Source: Colwellia sp. PAMC 20917 (GTDB taxonomy: Bacteria; Pseudomonadota; Gammaproteobacteria; Enterobacterales; Alteromonadaceae). Taken from it: 64,000 nt of DNA. Within the stretch, counting starts at the first letter, position 1. Each line of letters begins with the position of its first letter. The translations under genes were made by a program, and so were the position numbers. The DNA is taken from the NCBI RefSeq assembly GCF_001767295.1, contig NZ_CP014944.1:2418001-2482000 (forward strand). The letters are read 5' to 3'. The notes under the pieces were generated by a model. That model was not told the DNA's origin. It made no database searches and saw only the letters and a list, made by a program, of their open reading frames with translations. Below, piece after piece: positions 45,999-58,424 of this stretch.

Positions 45999-48632
45999 TT
46001 GACGGAATTAAAGGCAAAGGAAGACATTCTGGCATTACGTCAGCTTCCCAAATTAAAGTCTCTACTTAAAAAGTATCGGCAGGTTAAAACCATGCAGTCG
46101 GGTTTGTTGCAGTTGTCTGAATTGGCAAGCACAGTAACCGATATGGCAACCTTTTATGCTGAGCTTAAATCGGTGATTAAAACATTATTAATTACCGATA
46201 GTTTTCATATCACCCTGATCAATTCAAAAGATAATCTTGAGCTTGCTCATTGCCACAACCCTGAAGAAATTCGTTTACATGATCATTTAAAAGTTGCTGA
46301 CTGGCGAAAGTGCTTAACAGGTATGGTTTTTGAAAGTGAAAAGCCGATGCATTGCTCTGCTAAAGAACGCCTCGCATTAGCAAAATCAGGCGATATTTTT
46401 CTTTATGGTTCATCCTGTGTTGATTGGCTTGGTGTTCCCCTTAGACGTGGCAGTCAGGTTATTGGTGTTCTGGCATTACAAAGTTACGATGATAAGCTTT
46501 ACTTTGATGAATATGATTGTCAGTTGCTTGAATTTATTGCCTTGCATTTAGTGACCGCTATTGATCGTGTACGTAGTCGTGAATTATTAGAAGAAAGTAT
46601 TTTACAGCGTACTGAAACGCTAACCGAAATGAATAAGCAGCTACAAGTTGAAATTGCTGAGCGTAAGAAAGCGGTAAAAATGCATAAAGCCTTACTATCA
46701 ATTTCAGAAATCACGGCTAATTCACAAGATATTGATTGCTTTTATCGAGCTATCCATCAAGAAATCAATACTTTATTACCCGCAAAGAACTTATATATTG
46801 CTCTGTTAGACACGGGTGATAACAAAGATAGTTCTATCGTGACTTTTCCCTATTATGACGATGAAAAAGTGCATACACCTCTGCCTCGAATGCTAGGCTT
46901 TGGGCTGACAGAATTAGCGATAAATGCTGTTGCACCGACATTAATTACCGAAAATGAAGTCTTTTATTTATCTGAGCAAGGCGAAATAACGAGTGAACCG
47001 CTGACGATAGATTATCCTAAAAATAAAATGCCACGAGCATGGCTTGCTGCACCACTAATGGAAGACGGCAAGATATTTGGCATTTTAGCTATTCAGCATT
47101 ACCAAGATTCGCAAGCCTATCAACAAAGTGACCTAACCTTAATACGTTTTATTAGCCAGCACGTTGATACCGCTATTTTACGTAAGCGTTCGCAAGCTGA
47201 AATTAAAAAGCACCATGAAAAATTAGAAAATACGGTTAATCAACGTACCCAAGAGCTACAAGCGAGTAATTTAAATTTGCGTATGCAAATTGATGAGAGA
47301 CGAAAAGCAGAAGCACAACTTTACTATGAAGCACATCACGATGGTCTAACAAAATTGCCCAATAGAGCGATGTTTTCAGACCGTTTGAGCTATGCATTAC
47401 GACATTTAAAGCGTCATCCCGATCAACGCTTTGCCGTGTTATTTATCGATTTAGATCGCTTTAAAATGATTAATGATACATTAGGACACCATGCTGGAGA
47501 TGAGTTTCTTATTGAGATAGCACTAAGATTACAAGACTGTGTCAGAGATAATGATATTTTAGCGCGTCTAGGGGGAGATGAATTTGTTATTTTGCTTGAT
47601 TCACTACAATGTCAAGATGATATTGAAGAAGTTGCCTCACGTATTATTACCGCTATTGCCAAACCGTTCAGTTTAGGTGGTCATACACTTTACTCTAATG
47701 CCAGTATAGGTATTGCGCAATGTAGCAGTCATTATAAGGATTCTCATGAAATTTTACGTGATGCTGATGCTGCTATGTACCAAGCGAAAAACTTAGGTCG
47801 TGGTCGTTATGTCTTTTTTGATGAAAGCATGCGAGAAAAACTTATAGCAAGTATGACTTTAGAGCAAGAATTACGCGTTGCTATTACCAAGAGTCAATTT
47901 GAACTGCATTATCAGCAAATATCTAACTTAACGTTAACGAATACCATTGGTTTTGAAGCTTTATTACGTTGGCAGCATCCAACTAAAGGCTTATTAACGC
48001 CAAGTGAATTTTTATATATGGCCGAAGAAACCGGCATGATATTAGACATCGAAGCTTGGGTTATTAAAGAAGTTAGTCAACAATTAAAAAGCTGGCAACA
48101 AAATACCGAGTATTTTGATGCTTTTATTGGTATTAATTTATCAGGACGTCACTTAGTTCAAGCGAATCAGCTCAATAAGTTGATCAAGCAAATTAAAGAC
48201 GCAGGCATAGAGCCTCACCGTTTAATTCTTGAATTTAATGAATCTGCATTTGCTCAACAAAGTGAATTAGCCCTGAAGAACTTACGTCGATTAAAAGATT
48301 TTGGGGTTAAACTCGCTTTAGATGATTACGGCGCGGGTTCATCGTCATTAAATTTCTTACACAGCTACCCGTTTGAATTTATCAAATTAGACAGAAGTTT
48401 TGTTCGTACGCTGAATACTAATAATAAAAATCTGTCGTTAGTCAAGGCCTTGCATGATTTGGGCAGTAACTTTGGCTACCATTTAGTCGCTGAAGGAATC
48501 GAGTCAGAAGAAATGTTGAAAAAGTTACAGAACGCCGGTTGTGAATTTGGTCAGGGTTTTCATATTAGTCGACCGATAAAAATGCCACGAATAATAACCG
48601 AAAGTGAGGGTATCGTTAAAGTTAGCGCCTAA
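45999..48632 (+). CDS. GAF-GAF-GGDEF-EAL c-di-GMP turnover protein (TTG start)
   Basis: Dual-domain second-messenger enzyme. Two GAF-like sensor regions (about residues 40-200 and 230-395), each followed by a coiled coil (QLQVEIAERKKAV, NLRMQIDERRKAE), lead to a GGDEF domain with an intact RLGGDEF (near 525) and an RxxD inhibitory site (RDND) five residues upstream. The EAL domain has GFEALLRW (near 651), LALDDYGAGSSS and LVAEGIE. Both active sites look intact. No membrane segment is seen, so it is probably cytosolic. The start is TTG 45999 with GGA 6 bases upstream; the next in-frame ATG would lose 31 residues. Confidence 0.9.
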   Translation: MTELKAKEDILALRQLPKLKSLLKKYRQVKTMQSGLLQLSELASTVTDMATFYAELKSVIKTLLITDSFHITLINSKDNLELAHCHNPEEIRLHDHLKVADWRKCLTGMVFESEKPMHCSAKERLALAKSGDIFLYGSSCVDWLGVPLRRGSQVIGVLALQSYDDKLYFDEYDCQLLEFIALHLVTAIDRVRSRELLEESILQRTETLTEMNKQLQVEIAERKKAVKMHKALLSISEITANSQDIDCFYRAIHQEINTLLPAKNLYIALLDTGDNKDSSIVTFPYYDDEKVHTPLPRMLGFGLTELAINAVAPTLITENEVFYLSEQGEITSEPLTIDYPKNKMPRAWLAAPLMEDGKIFGILAIQHYQDSQAYQQSDLTLIRFISQHVDTAILRKRSQAEIKKHHEKLENTVNQRTQELQASNLNLRMQIDERRKAEAQLYYEAHHDGLTKLPNRAMFSDRLSYALRHLKRHPDQRFAVLFIDLDRFKMINDTLGHHAGDEFLIEIALRLQDCVRDNDILARLGGDEFVILLDSLQCQDDIEEVASRIITAIAKPFSLGGHTLYSNASIGIAQCSSHYKDSHEILRDADAAMYQAKNLGRGRYVFFDESMREKLIASMTLEQELRVAITKSQFELHYQQISNLTLTNTIGFEALLRWQHPTKGLLTPSEFLYMAEETGMILDIEAWVIKEVSQQLKSWQQNTEYFDAFIGINLSGRHLVQANQLNKLIKQIKDAGIEPHRLILEFNESAFAQQSELALKNLRRLKDFGVKLALDDYGAGSSSLNFLHSYPFEFIKLDRSFVRTLNTNNKNLSLVKALHDLGSNFGYHLVAEGIESEEMLKKLQNAGCEFGQGFHISRPIKMPRIITESEGIVKVSA

Positions 48633-48650
48633 TTTTTCGTTAACAATTAA

Positions 48651-49673
48651 TTATATTTTACTAAAAAAACCTTCGATGCGTAGCGCAATTCCTGGTGTGG
48701 TGGTGTAGTTATCCTCTTTTGACCACTCTAAAAATGGTTCCACTTCAAAAAACAACCATTTTTCTAGTGCATTGAATCGATAACGATAACTCAGCGTATA
48801 TTTGTCGGTAAAAAAACCATATTGACCATTACGCTCACCTTCAACTTGCAAACCAACAACGGAGGCCGTTGTTGAATCTAGTTGATTTAATTGATAAAAA
48901 CCGTGTTTCCATCGGATGCCACTAAATGATTCAGAGCCGCGAATAGTATAATTGATCCTGTATTGTGATCTTTCATTATATTGATAATTATATTCAAGAA
49001 ATAACTTGGCTCCAAGACCATCACCTAAAAAGTAATAGGTTGAAGGTTCAACTTTAAAACCATGCTTTTCATTGAAGGTATACAACTTGCGCTTACGTAT
49101 TTTTATAAAAATATCACCGCCTGAAATTCCTAATCGAGTATCGACTAAGCTATCGCTCTTCTTTTTAACCACATAACGTAAGGCAGCGGCGAAGCTTTCT
49201 TCATTTATTTCTGGCCGAGTACCAATGCCATCGAGGGGTAACTGGCCGTCTTCAACGTCATCCTCATCGGAAAGAATCAAGCTCATCTTATCTTTAAAGT
49301 GAGGTAACTTTACTTTTAATCGAAAACGAGAGTCAAGCTCCGCCAAATGACGTGCTTTGGGTATCCAGCCAAAACGTATTTTGGCTGTTGCTTTAGGTTC
49401 AATTTGTTGGCTATCAATATCGGTAAAAAAACTATCGAACCAAGTCGCCGATTGATAAACGGAATTAGCGATGGTGTCGTGTACGTCTTGACCCCAGTCA
49501 TCGGGCACAAGTGTGGGCACAACATGCCTTTGTGGATGTTTGATAGGTTTTACTATTTGCTTTTCAGTGTCACTGTCCATGTTTTGATCTTGTCTAGCAT
49601 TACTCTGAAAAGTAGTGAAGGTAATGCTGATCATCAACAAGCAACTCAGATAAATAAGGTGCTTTTTCTGCAA
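48651..49673 (-). CDS. Putative outer-membrane beta-barrel protein, function unknown
   Basis: 340 aa with an N-terminal signal peptide (LIYLSCLLMISITFTTF). The mature N-terminal part is soluble-looking (PDDWGQDVHDTIANSVYQSATWFDSFFTDID). From about residue 95 there are alternating amphipathic strands rich in aromatic and charged residues (KIRFGWIPKA, FRLKVKLPHF, LFLEYNYQYNE, YRINYTIRG, YTLSYRYRF, WLFFEVEPFLEW). It ends in a strand (ALRIEGFFSKI). It is convergent with the c-di-GMP gene and divergent from tatA. I do not know its function. Confidence 0.7.
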   Translation of the reverse strand: MQKKHLIYLSCLLMISITFTTFQSNARQDQNMDSDTEKQIVKPIKHPQRHVVPTLVPDDWGQDVHDTIANSVYQSATWFDSFFTDIDSQQIEPKATAKIRFGWIPKARHLAELDSRFRLKVKLPHFKDKMSLILSDEDDVEDGQLPLDGIGTRPEINEESFAAALRYVVKKKSDSLVDTRLGISGGDIFIKIRKRKLYTFNEKHGFKVEPSTYYFLGDGLGAKLFLEYNYQYNERSQYRINYTIRGSESFSGIRWKHGFYQLNQLDSTTASVVGLQVEGERNGQYGFFTDKYTLSYRYRFNALEKWLFFEVEPFLEWSKEDNYTTTPGIALRIEGFFSKI

Positions 49674-49765
49674 AGTTTGTCCTATCGCATTATTTTGTCT
49701 ATCAAAGGATGATTTTTCATTTTAAAACTTTATAATGAATCCATTGTAAATAATAGGGGTTTATC

Positions 49766-50005
49766 ATGGGAAATATGGGTATTTGGCAATTATTAATTGT
49801 TGCGGTCATTATAGTGTTGTTATTTGGTACAAAAAAATTACGTAATCTAGGTGGAGATTTAGGCTCTGCGGTTAAAGGTTTTAAAAATGCTATGACAGAT
49901 AGTAACGCTAAAAAGGAAGAAGAAAGTGCAGAAAATATTGCTGATAAGTCTGTTACTACCGACACCGAAGATAAAGTAAAAACAAAAGAAAAAGATCAGG
50001 CGTAA
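49766..50005 (+). CDS. tatA: Sec-independent translocase protein TatA
   Basis: Pore-forming component of the twin-arginine pathway, exporting folded proteins. The single N-terminal membrane helix [19 protein letters not shown] is followed by the amphipathic helix [18 protein letters not shown] and a charged tail; FGTKKL is the family hinge. It has 79 aa (E. coli 89) and is the first gene of tatABC. Confidence 0.96.
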   Translation: MGNMGIWQLLIVAVIIVLLFGTKKLRNLGGDLGSAVKGFKNAMTDSNAKKEEESAENIADKSVTTDTEDKVKTKEKDQA

Positions 50006-50008
50006 GCG

Positions 50009-50428
50009 ATGTTTGATATTGGCTTTTGGGAGTTGTCGCTGATTGCGATAATAGGTATGATCGTTTTAGGTCCAGAACGTTTACCTGTTGCGATTAGAAC
50101 GGTGCGCGGTTGGATAAGTGGTGTTCGTAAATTTAGTGATAGTGTAAAAACCGAGCTTACCGAAGAATTACGCATACAAGAATTACATGCTAATTTGAAA
50201 AAAGCTGAACAAGCGGATATGAAAAATCTATCACCTGAGATTGCTGAATCATTAAAAACATTACAAGAAGCTGCTGAGATGGTCAATCGTCCTTATCAAT
50301 TAGATAATGAGCCTGAAAAAGTTGACTCACAAAGTAGTGTCTCAGAAAACATTGAAAAAAATGATAAGGTGACTGAAGAAGAAGCAGTCACTGCTAACCT
50401 TTCATCTTCACAAGAAAATAAAAAGTAA
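50009..50428 (+). CDS. tatB: Sec-independent translocase protein TatB
   Basis: Receptor component that works with TatC. The N-terminus [31 protein letters not shown] contains the membrane helix and the typical LGPERLP hinge. It has 139 aa with a variable acidic C-terminal tail. It starts 3 bases after tatA. Confidence 0.96.
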   Translation: MFDIGFWELSLIAIIGMIVLGPERLPVAIRTVRGWISGVRKFSDSVKTELTEELRIQELHANLKKAEQADMKNLSPEIAESLKTLQEAAEMVNRPYQLDNEPEKVDSQSSVSENIEKNDKVTEEEAVTANLSSSQENKK

Positions 50429-50432
50429 CACC

Positions 50433-51188
50433 ATGAATCCATCTCCAGCAAGTAGTTATACTTTATTTGATCATTTACTCGAATTACGCAGCCGATTGTT
50501 GAACGTTGTGGTGGGCGTTTTGGTTGTCTTTTTAGGCTTATTCTATTTCGCTAATGAAATTTATGAATATGTTTCCAAACCCTTAATGGAAACCTTACCT
50601 GAAGGGGGACAAATGATCGCAACCGATGTTGCCTCTTCTTTCTTTGCTCCTTTTAAATTAACCATGGTACTTTCTATTTTTATTGCCATGCCCTTTATTC
50701 TTTATCAAATTTGGGCTTTTGTCGCGCCTGGCTTATATAAGAATGAAAAACGCTTGGTTATTCCACTGATGTTCGGCAGCACCTTGCTATTTTATGGTGG
50801 TATTGCTTTTGTCTATTATGTGGTTTTCCCAATAATTTTTGCTTTTTTTACTTCTGTAGCCCCTGAAGGGGTAAATATTGCCACCGACATTACCAGTTAT
50901 TTAGATTTTGTTCTAAAGTTATTCTTTGCCTTTGGGATTGTTTTCGAAATACCCATTGTTATTATTTTACTGTGTTGGACCGGTTTTACGGATCCCGACA
51001 GTTTGCGTGCAAAAAGACCTTATGTTGTCGTTGGTGCGTTTGTGGTTGGCATGTTATTAACACCGCCTGATATTATTTCACAAACATTATTGGCAGTACC
51101 CATGCTGTTATTATTTGAATTAGGCGTTTTTATAGCTGCGTTATACCAGAAAAAACAAACTGATCATCAATACAAGGAAACTGAATAA
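50433..51188 (+). CDS. tatC: Sec-independent translocase protein TatC
   Basis: Six-helix inner-membrane protein that recognises twin-arginine signal peptides. Signatures: [14 protein letters not shown] at the cytoplasmic N-terminus, [17 protein letters not shown], and [22 protein letters not shown]. It has 251 aa (E. coli 258). Its stop overlaps the next gene start by one base. Confidence 0.97.
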   Translation: MNPSPASSYTLFDHLLELRSRLLNVVVGVLVVFLGLFYFANEIYEYVSKPLMETLPEGGQMIATDVASSFFAPFKLTMVLSIFIAMPFILYQIWAFVAPGLYKNEKRLVIPLMFGSTLLFYGGIAFVYYVVFPIIFAFFTSVAPEGVNIATDITSYLDFVLKLFFAFGIVFEIPIVIILLCWTGFTDPDSLRAKRPYVVVGAFVVGMLLTPPDIISQTLLAVPMLLLFELGVFIAALYQKKQTDHQYKETE

Positions 51189-51664
51189 TGCTAAAAAAAG
51201 TCGGTCTATTAATTAGCATATTGCTTGTTTTTTCAACCAGTAGCTACGCTGAATCATTAAGTAATAAATTAGAGCAATGTGTTAAAGTTCAAGACGATTT
51301 ATCGCGTCTAAGTTGTTTTGATAGATTATCACTTGCCTCTAAAAATACAGACGAAATAAAAGAACCTCTTACACAAGCTCAAAAAGAATCACGTTTTGGT
51401 GGCTCTAAAATAGAGAAGAAAAAACGACAAGAAAGTGGGGACAATTTAGAAAAAGTCATTTATACCGTTGCAAAAATTAATAAAAGCATCAGAAAAAAAT
51501 TAACAATATATTTCGAGAATGGCCAAGTGTGGAAACAAAATGACACTATTACATTGCGACTGAAAAAAGAAGATAAAGTCGAAATATCTGCAGGCATGTT
51601 AGGTTCATTTTTTTTGAAAAAAATCAATACCAATAGAGCTATCCGTGTAAAGCGAATTAAATAA
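51188..51664 (+). CDS. Secreted protein of unknown function downstream of tatC
   Basis: 158 aa. The signal peptide is LKKVGLLISILLVFSTSSYA. The mature N-terminus has the pattern CVKVQDDLSRLSCFDRLS, a two-cysteine C-x(11)-C motif with RLxCFD also seen in several short exported proteins (some of them linked to type VI secretion). A charged middle precedes a C-terminal beta-rich part (LTIYFENGQVWKQNDTI, LRLKKEDKVEISAGMLGSFFLKK). It overlaps tatC by one base, so it is in the tat operon. No function can be assigned. Confidence 0.75.
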   Translation: MLKKVGLLISILLVFSTSSYAESLSNKLEQCVKVQDDLSRLSCFDRLSLASKNTDEIKEPLTQAQKESRFGGSKIEKKKRQESGDNLEKVIYTVAKINKSIRKKLTIYFENGQVWKQNDTITLRLKKEDKVEISAGMLGSFFLKKINTNRAIRVKRIK

Positions 51665-51670
51665 TATAAT

Positions 51671-52452
51671 ATGATAGACGTTGGCGTAAATTTAACGAAT
51701 GCTCGTTTTGATAAAGACCGCGATGAACTCATCGCGCGGGCTAAATCTGCCGGTATTAGGGCTATGTTAGTTACCGGAACTAATATCGCTGAAAGTCATA
51801 AAGCTTTAGGATTATCTGCACAATATCCAGATTATCTTTATACCACAGCGGGTATACATCCCCATGATGCCGATAATGTCAGTGATAACTATTTAGATGA
51901 CATTCGATTATTAGCTAAAAATAAAGCGGTAAAAGCGATTGGTGAATGTGGCTTAGACTTTAATCGTAATTTTTCTGCTCCCAAGCAACAAGAAAAAGTA
52001 TTTGCTGAGCAAATTTCTTTAGCAGCAGAGCTTCAGCTTCCCCTTTTTCTTCATCAGCGCGATGCTTTTTCTGCATGGTTTCAATTACTCTCACCTTATC
52101 TAAACTCTGTTCCTGCCATGGTTTCTCATTGCTTTACCGGTAATGCTAATGAGTTAAATCAATGCTTATCAGCCGGTATGTATATTGGTATTACCGGATG
52201 GGTGTGTGACGAACGTCGTGGAAAACCATTACAAGCGCTTATTCCATCAATTCCATTAGATAGGTTAATGATTGAAACAGATGCGCCATATTTAACACCT
52301 AGAAACATTAAGCCTAAACCAAAAAGCAGTCGCAATGAACCAAGCTATTTACCTTACGTCATAGAAAAGCTTGCCCAATTGTATCAATGCCATAGCGACG
52401 ACATTATTAATGCCACCAGTGCAAATGCGCGAAAAGTTTTCAACTTAGGTGA

Positions 52453-52459
<7 letters not shown>
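51671..52459 (+). CDS. tatD: TatD-family 3'-5' metal-dependent DNase
   Basis: TIM-barrel hydrolase (DNA/RNA exonuclease; not needed for Tat export despite the name). Metal-binding residues are visible in AGIHPHDAD, IGECGLDFNRN, LFLHQRDA, SHCFTG and IETDAPYLTPR. It has 262 aa (E. coli 260). The first histidine-containing strand is IDVGVNLT, with VN where many relatives have DSHCH. It is the last of the tat-linked genes; its stop overlaps the GGDEF gene start. Confidence 0.95.
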
Positions 52460-54356
<1,897 letters not shown>

Positions 54357-54446
54357 TGTTATCGCCCGATCTTAAGGGTGCCGATTGTAAAAATCTTACT
54401 TTGCAATGCTATAAGTAGATAGTAAAAATATATAGGCAAACGACTT

Positions 54447-54480
54447 ATTCTATTAGCTGAGCTATTTTAGCTGGTAGAAT
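54447..54480 (+). terminator. Possible hemB terminator hairpin
   Basis: 12-bp imperfect stem (two G-T wobbles) between ATTCTATTAGCT and AGCTGGTAGAAT, with only a loosely T-rich tail. It is about 90 bases downstream of hemB. Confidence 0.4.
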
Positions 54481-54511
54481 AGCTTGTTTAATTTTACTAA
54501 GTCGAGCATTA

Positions 54512-55363
54512 ATGCCCAGTCACAAACAGTCATTATTTTCACTGCATAGTGCGGTGTTACTTTTCGCTATATCGGGTCTTTTTGCTAAGTGGCTAAATAT
54601 GCCAGCCAGCCATATTGTTTTTGGCCGTGCTGCTTTTGCGGCGGCAACTATTGCGCTTTTTGTTTTACTGATAAGAAAGCAGTCTCTAAGGGTTGAAAAG
54701 TCACTACTATTGCCCCTTGCTTTTACCGGTTTGGTTTTAGCTTTTCATTGGGGTAGTTTCTTTTATGCTATTCAGGTATCAAGTGTCGCAATTGGCTTGA
54801 TCACTTTTGCAACTTTCCCAGTCTTTGTTAGTTTTCTCGAACCCATGCTGTTTAAAGAAAAATTCCATTATAAGGCGTTATTGCAAGCCTTACTCACGGT
54901 TGTTGGTATCTTGTTTATTCTACCACTTGACCATTTAAGTGCAGGGGATATCGATGGTGTTATATGGGGAATGACATCGGCAATGAGTTTTGCTTTGTTA
55001 ACACTGTTAAATCGAAAGTTTGTTGCCAAAACATCGGCTAAAAAAGTGGCCTTCTATCAAAACGCTTGTGCCACGGTATGTTTATTACCCTTAATGTTTT
55101 TATATCCGATCACCATATCTTACCAACAGTTGTCGGTATTAATTATTTTAGGTGTTCTTTTCACGGCAGTTGCTCATACCTTATTTAATCATTCCCTAAA
55201 GGTGGTTAAAGCGCAAACAGCGAGTATTGCAGTAAGTTTAGAGCCTATCTACGGTTCTATAGCTGCGTATTTTCTTTTAGGTGAACAAATAACGCTCATG
55301 ATGGTGATTGGTGGCAGTATTGTTATTTTTACCAATCTTTGGGCATCTAAAACCAATAGTTAA
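54512..55363 (+). CDS. EamA/DMT-family transporter
   Basis: Ten-helix inner-membrane protein of the drug/metabolite transporter superfamily, made of two five-helix EamA repeats. The first repeat runs from LFSLHSAVLLFAISGLFAKW and ends at FILPLD; the second begins DGVIWGMTSAMSFALLTLL and ends GGSIVIFTNLW. It has 283 aa. The substrate is unknown; members export amino acids or other metabolites. It is convergent with gppA. Confidence 0.88.
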   Translation: MPSHKQSLFSLHSAVLLFAISGLFAKWLNMPASHIVFGRAAFAAATIALFVLLIRKQSLRVEKSLLLPLAFTGLVLAFHWGSFFYAIQVSSVAIGLITFATFPVFVSFLEPMLFKEKFHYKALLQALLTVVGILFILPLDHLSAGDIDGVIWGMTSAMSFALLTLLNRKFVAKTSAKKVAFYQNACATVCLLPLMFLYPITISYQQLSVLIILGVLFTAVAHTLFNHSLKVVKAQTASIAVSLEPIYGSIAAYFLLGEQITLMMVIGGSIVIFTNLWASKTNS

Positions 55364-55439
55364 TGATCGCTAAATATTGATATGTAAGTGTGTTATTGGG
55401 CTTCCCAGAGCAGATATCAAACAAACAATAAATGAATGG

Positions 55440-56978
55440 TTATTTAAGGTCTTCTTGAGTCTCACAAAAGATGTTAAATGATAAATGAAGCTGTGTTAAG
55501 TGAGCACTTTCTTGGAGCAGTTCGTCAGCGATAAGTGGGTGTGCAGCAAGCCAAGTCGTTGGTAAACATAAATTGATAATGTCATCACGGGTACTTTTAA
55601 TAATAGCGGTTTGATAATCGGGTAAAGCATCATCTTTGCGGCGTCGACATAAAATGATGGCTAAACGTAAAATAACTAACAGGTAGCTGGCTTGCTGAAA
55701 ATTTACTGCCGTTTGGTTTTCTAGCAAATCGACATCAATATCACCTTTGTGTAACCTGACCAAGGTGACGAGTAATTGTCGTTCAATTTGATTAAACCCA
55801 GGTAAGTCAGCGTGTTGTAATATGTAGGCACCATGCTGCTGATGTTGCTTAAACTCTAATAACAAACCAATTTCATGTAATTCACAGGCAGCATTTAATA
55901 ATGCTAAGCTGTTTTCTTCATCTAATGACCAAGTTTCTTTATAGGTGTGAAATAAACTTGTCGCTTGTTTTTGAATTCGTGCAGAATGTTGATTATCAAT
56001 ATGAAATTTTTCAGTGAGAGAATTAATCGTACTTTGGCGGATACTCATATCTACCTTTTTAGGCAGCATGCTGTAAAGTAAACCTTCACGCAAAGCACCA
56101 CTTGATAACTGAATGTTCTCAATGTTGAAGCTTTCAATAACGGCAATTAAAATAGCGACGCCACTGGCTATAACGGGCGATCTTTCCTGGCTAAGCCCAG
56201 CAATCTTAATTTCACTGATCGTTTTACATTGTATTAGCTGTTGTTGAACCGTCTGTAAAAAAAGCAGGTTAACACCAGTGCTCTTATGGTTAAATTGTTG
56301 CATTTCGGTCAGGGCTTGCATGGTGCCAGAGCCACTTAACACTAACTTCCAACCTGTTTCTTTAAAACGGCCAACCAAAGGAAAGATTACTTTTTTTGCT
56401 GCCGCTATAGCAAGAGCAAAATTTTCAGTCGTTAATTTATTATCAGAGAAATAAAGGCTATTAAAAGTGACACAGCCAATATTTAAGCTTTCGACTTGCT
56501 TAGTCACAAAACCATCACCTAAAATAAGCTCAGTACTGGCACCGCCAATATCAATAACAAAGCGTTGTTTAGCACCACAACTGGTATGTGCTACCCCTAA
56601 ATAAATATTTTTGGCTTCTTGTTTACCACTGAGTAGCTTTATTTTTTGTCCCAAAATTTTATTAGCTTGTGTTAAAAATTCTTCACTATTTTTAGCAAGA
56701 CGCAGGGTTGCTGTCGCGACAATACGGACGTTTTTTTGAGGAATATCTTGCAGCCGTTCAGCGAAAAAGCTTAAACATTCAAGGCCTCGAGCAATCGCGG
56801 CTTGGCTTAGTTGGTTGTCTGAATTTAAACCGGAGGCTAAACGAACTTTACGTTTAACTTTATCAACCACCTGGACGCTATTAGCTAGCTGTCGGGTGAT
56901 CAACATATGAAAGCTGTTTGAACCTAAATCGATCACCGCATAAAGAGGTGTGGAAATCTCAGTATGGGTGATCGTCAT
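55440..56978 (-). CDS. gppA: Guanosine pentaphosphate phosphatase / exopolyphosphatase family
   Basis: Ppx/GppA phosphatase, which converts pppGpp to ppGpp and can degrade polyphosphate. The ASKHA core has VIDLGSNSFHMLI near the N-terminus, FVIDIGGASTELILG and SGSGTMQAL. The C-terminal half is an HD-like helical domain (AACELHEIGLLLEF). It has 512 aa. The symbol rests on gene order: rhlB is the upstream neighbour (6 bases), as in the E. coli gppA-rhlB-trxA-rho region. A Ppx assignment is not excluded by sequence. Confidence 0.88.
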   Translation of the reverse strand: MTITHTEISTPLYAVIDLGSNSFHMLITRQLANSVQVVDKVKRKVRLASGLNSDNQLSQAAIARGLECLSFFAERLQDIPQKNVRIVATATLRLAKNSEEFLTQANKILGQKIKLLSGKQEAKNIYLGVAHTSCGAKQRFVIDIGGASTELILGDGFVTKQVESLNIGCVTFNSLYFSDNKLTTENFALAIAAAKKVIFPLVGRFKETGWKLVLSGSGTMQALTEMQQFNHKSTGVNLLFLQTVQQQLIQCKTISEIKIAGLSQERSPVIASGVAILIAVIESFNIENIQLSSGALREGLLYSMLPKKVDMSIRQSTINSLTEKFHIDNQHSARIQKQATSLFHTYKETWSLDEENSLALLNAACELHEIGLLLEFKQHQQHGAYILQHADLPGFNQIERQLLVTLVRLHKGDIDVDLLENQTAVNFQQASYLLVILRLAIILCRRRKDDALPDYQTAIIKSTRDDIINLCLPTTWLAAHPLIADELLQESAHLTQLHLSFNIFCETQEDLK

Positions 56979-56984
56979 AGTCGT

Positions 56985-58247
56985 CTAGTGGCGACGCTGG
57001 TTGTTGCCACCCGTTCTGCCACGATTTTGTCCACCATTTTGAGGCTTATGGCGACGAGGACGAGGCTTAGGAGTAGGAAAATCAGTTAATAATGCATCTT
57101 GATTATATTTACTTACCGGCAAGGCATGTTCAATATAGGTTTCGATAGGAGGTAAGTTAAAAACATAGCCTTCACATGCGAAACTAATGGCATGACCTGT
57201 TGCACCAGCACGGCCAGTACGGCCTATACGATGTACATAATCTTCACAATCATCAGGTAAATCATAATTAAATACATGACTTACGCTAGGAATATGCAAA
57301 CCGCGCGCGGCTACATCAGTGGCAACTAAGATATCTAGTTCACCGGCACTAAATTGCTCAAGAATTTTTAAACGTTTCTTCTGAGGTACATCGCCAGTTA
57401 ATAAACCAACGCGGATGTTATCAATTTCTAAATGTGAATAAACTTTTTCACAAACATGCTTAGTATTGGCAAAGATGATCGCTTTTTCAGGCCATTCTTC
57501 TTCAATTAATGTTTGTAACAAAGCCATTTTATCTTCGTTAGAAGGATAAAATAACTCTTCAGAAATTCGAGTATTTGTTTTTTGTTCTGGTGCGATTTCA
57601 ACACTTTCTGGCTCATTCATGTGTTCAAATGCAAGTTCTTTTACACGAAAAGATAAGGTTGCTGAAAATAACATGCTTAAACGTGCTGTGGCGGCAGGCA
57701 TACGATTAAACATATATCTGATATCTTTAATGAAACCTAGATCAAACATACGATCGGCTTCATCAAGCACAACAACTTCAATATTGTTAAGGTTATAAAT
57801 ACCTTGTTTCATATAATCGAGCAAACGACCACAGGTACCAATAAGAATATCTACACCAGCTTCAAGCTCTAAGCGTTGGCTTTCATAGCCTTCACCACCA
57901 TAAACTACGCCTAAGCGTAAGCCAGTGCTTTTTGCCATTTCTTTAGCATCACGGTGAATTTGTACCGCTAATTCACGTGTTGGTGCCATGATTAAGGCAC
58001 GCGGTTGATTATGCTTTGGATCTGGCTTTTGTAATAAGTGATGAAAGGTTGCAGCTAAAAAGGCGATTGTTTTTCCTTCGCCTGTTTGTGCTTGGCCTGC
58101 AATATCAGTACCTTTCAATAAAATGGGTAAAGATTGCTCTTGAATTGAAGTGCAATACTCAAAGCCCATAGCGTCAAGACCTGCGACAACTTTAGTGTCG
58201 AGGTTAAGTTCTGAGAACTTAGTTTCAGTTAAGTGTGTTTTATTCAT
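56985..58247 (-). CDS. rhlB: ATP-dependent RNA helicase RhlB
   Basis: DEAD-box helicase that works with RNase E in the mRNA degradosome. Motifs: the Q motif ([15 protein letters not shown]), Walker [29 protein letters not shown], and the C-terminal [13 protein letters not shown] with [10 protein letters not shown]. Walker A has Glu where most helicases have Thr. The basic Gly/Arg/Gln-rich tail ends [14 protein letters not shown]. The start is set at ATG 58247 ([12 protein letters not shown], like E. coli MSKTHLTEQKFS), not the GTG at 58253. It is divergent from trxA. Confidence 0.96.
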   Translation of the reverse strand: MNKTHLTETKFSELNLDTKVVAGLDAMGFEYCTSIQEQSLPILLKGTDIAGQAQTGEGKTIAFLAATFHHLLQKPDPKHNQPRALIMAPTRELAVQIHRDAKEMAKSTGLRLGVVYGGEGYESQRLELEAGVDILIGTCGRLLDYMKQGIYNLNNIEVVVLDEADRMFDLGFIKDIRYMFNRMPAATARLSMLFSATLSFRVKELAFEHMNEPESVEIAPEQKTNTRISEELFYPSNEDKMALLQTLIEEEWPEKAIIFANTKHVCEKVYSHLEIDNIRVGLLTGDVPQKKRLKILEQFSAGELDILVATDVAARGLHIPSVSHVFNYDLPDDCEDYVHRIGRTGRAGATGHAISFACEGYVFNLPPIETYIEHALPVSKYNQDALLTDFPTPKPRPRRHKPQNGGQNRGRTGGNNQRRH

Positions 58248-58353
58248 GCGCACAGCTTAACAGGTTATATAGTTAATAAAAAACGGTATCGAGTAAATGT
58301 ATTCATAAATACTCAATTAATGTTAGAAATAGCCAACAGTTATAAGATCAAAG

Positions 58354-58382
58354 TTGGTAATTCATAATGATGGCGTTATAAT
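58354..58382 (+). promoter_or_regulatory. trxA promoter
   Basis: TTGGTA (58354-58359), a 17-base spacer and a perfect TATAAT (58377-58382), 42 bases before the trxA ATG. Confidence 0.75.
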
Positions 58383-58424
58383 CCCCACCAATTGGCAAAA
58401 TGCCACCATTTAACGGAGATAGAA

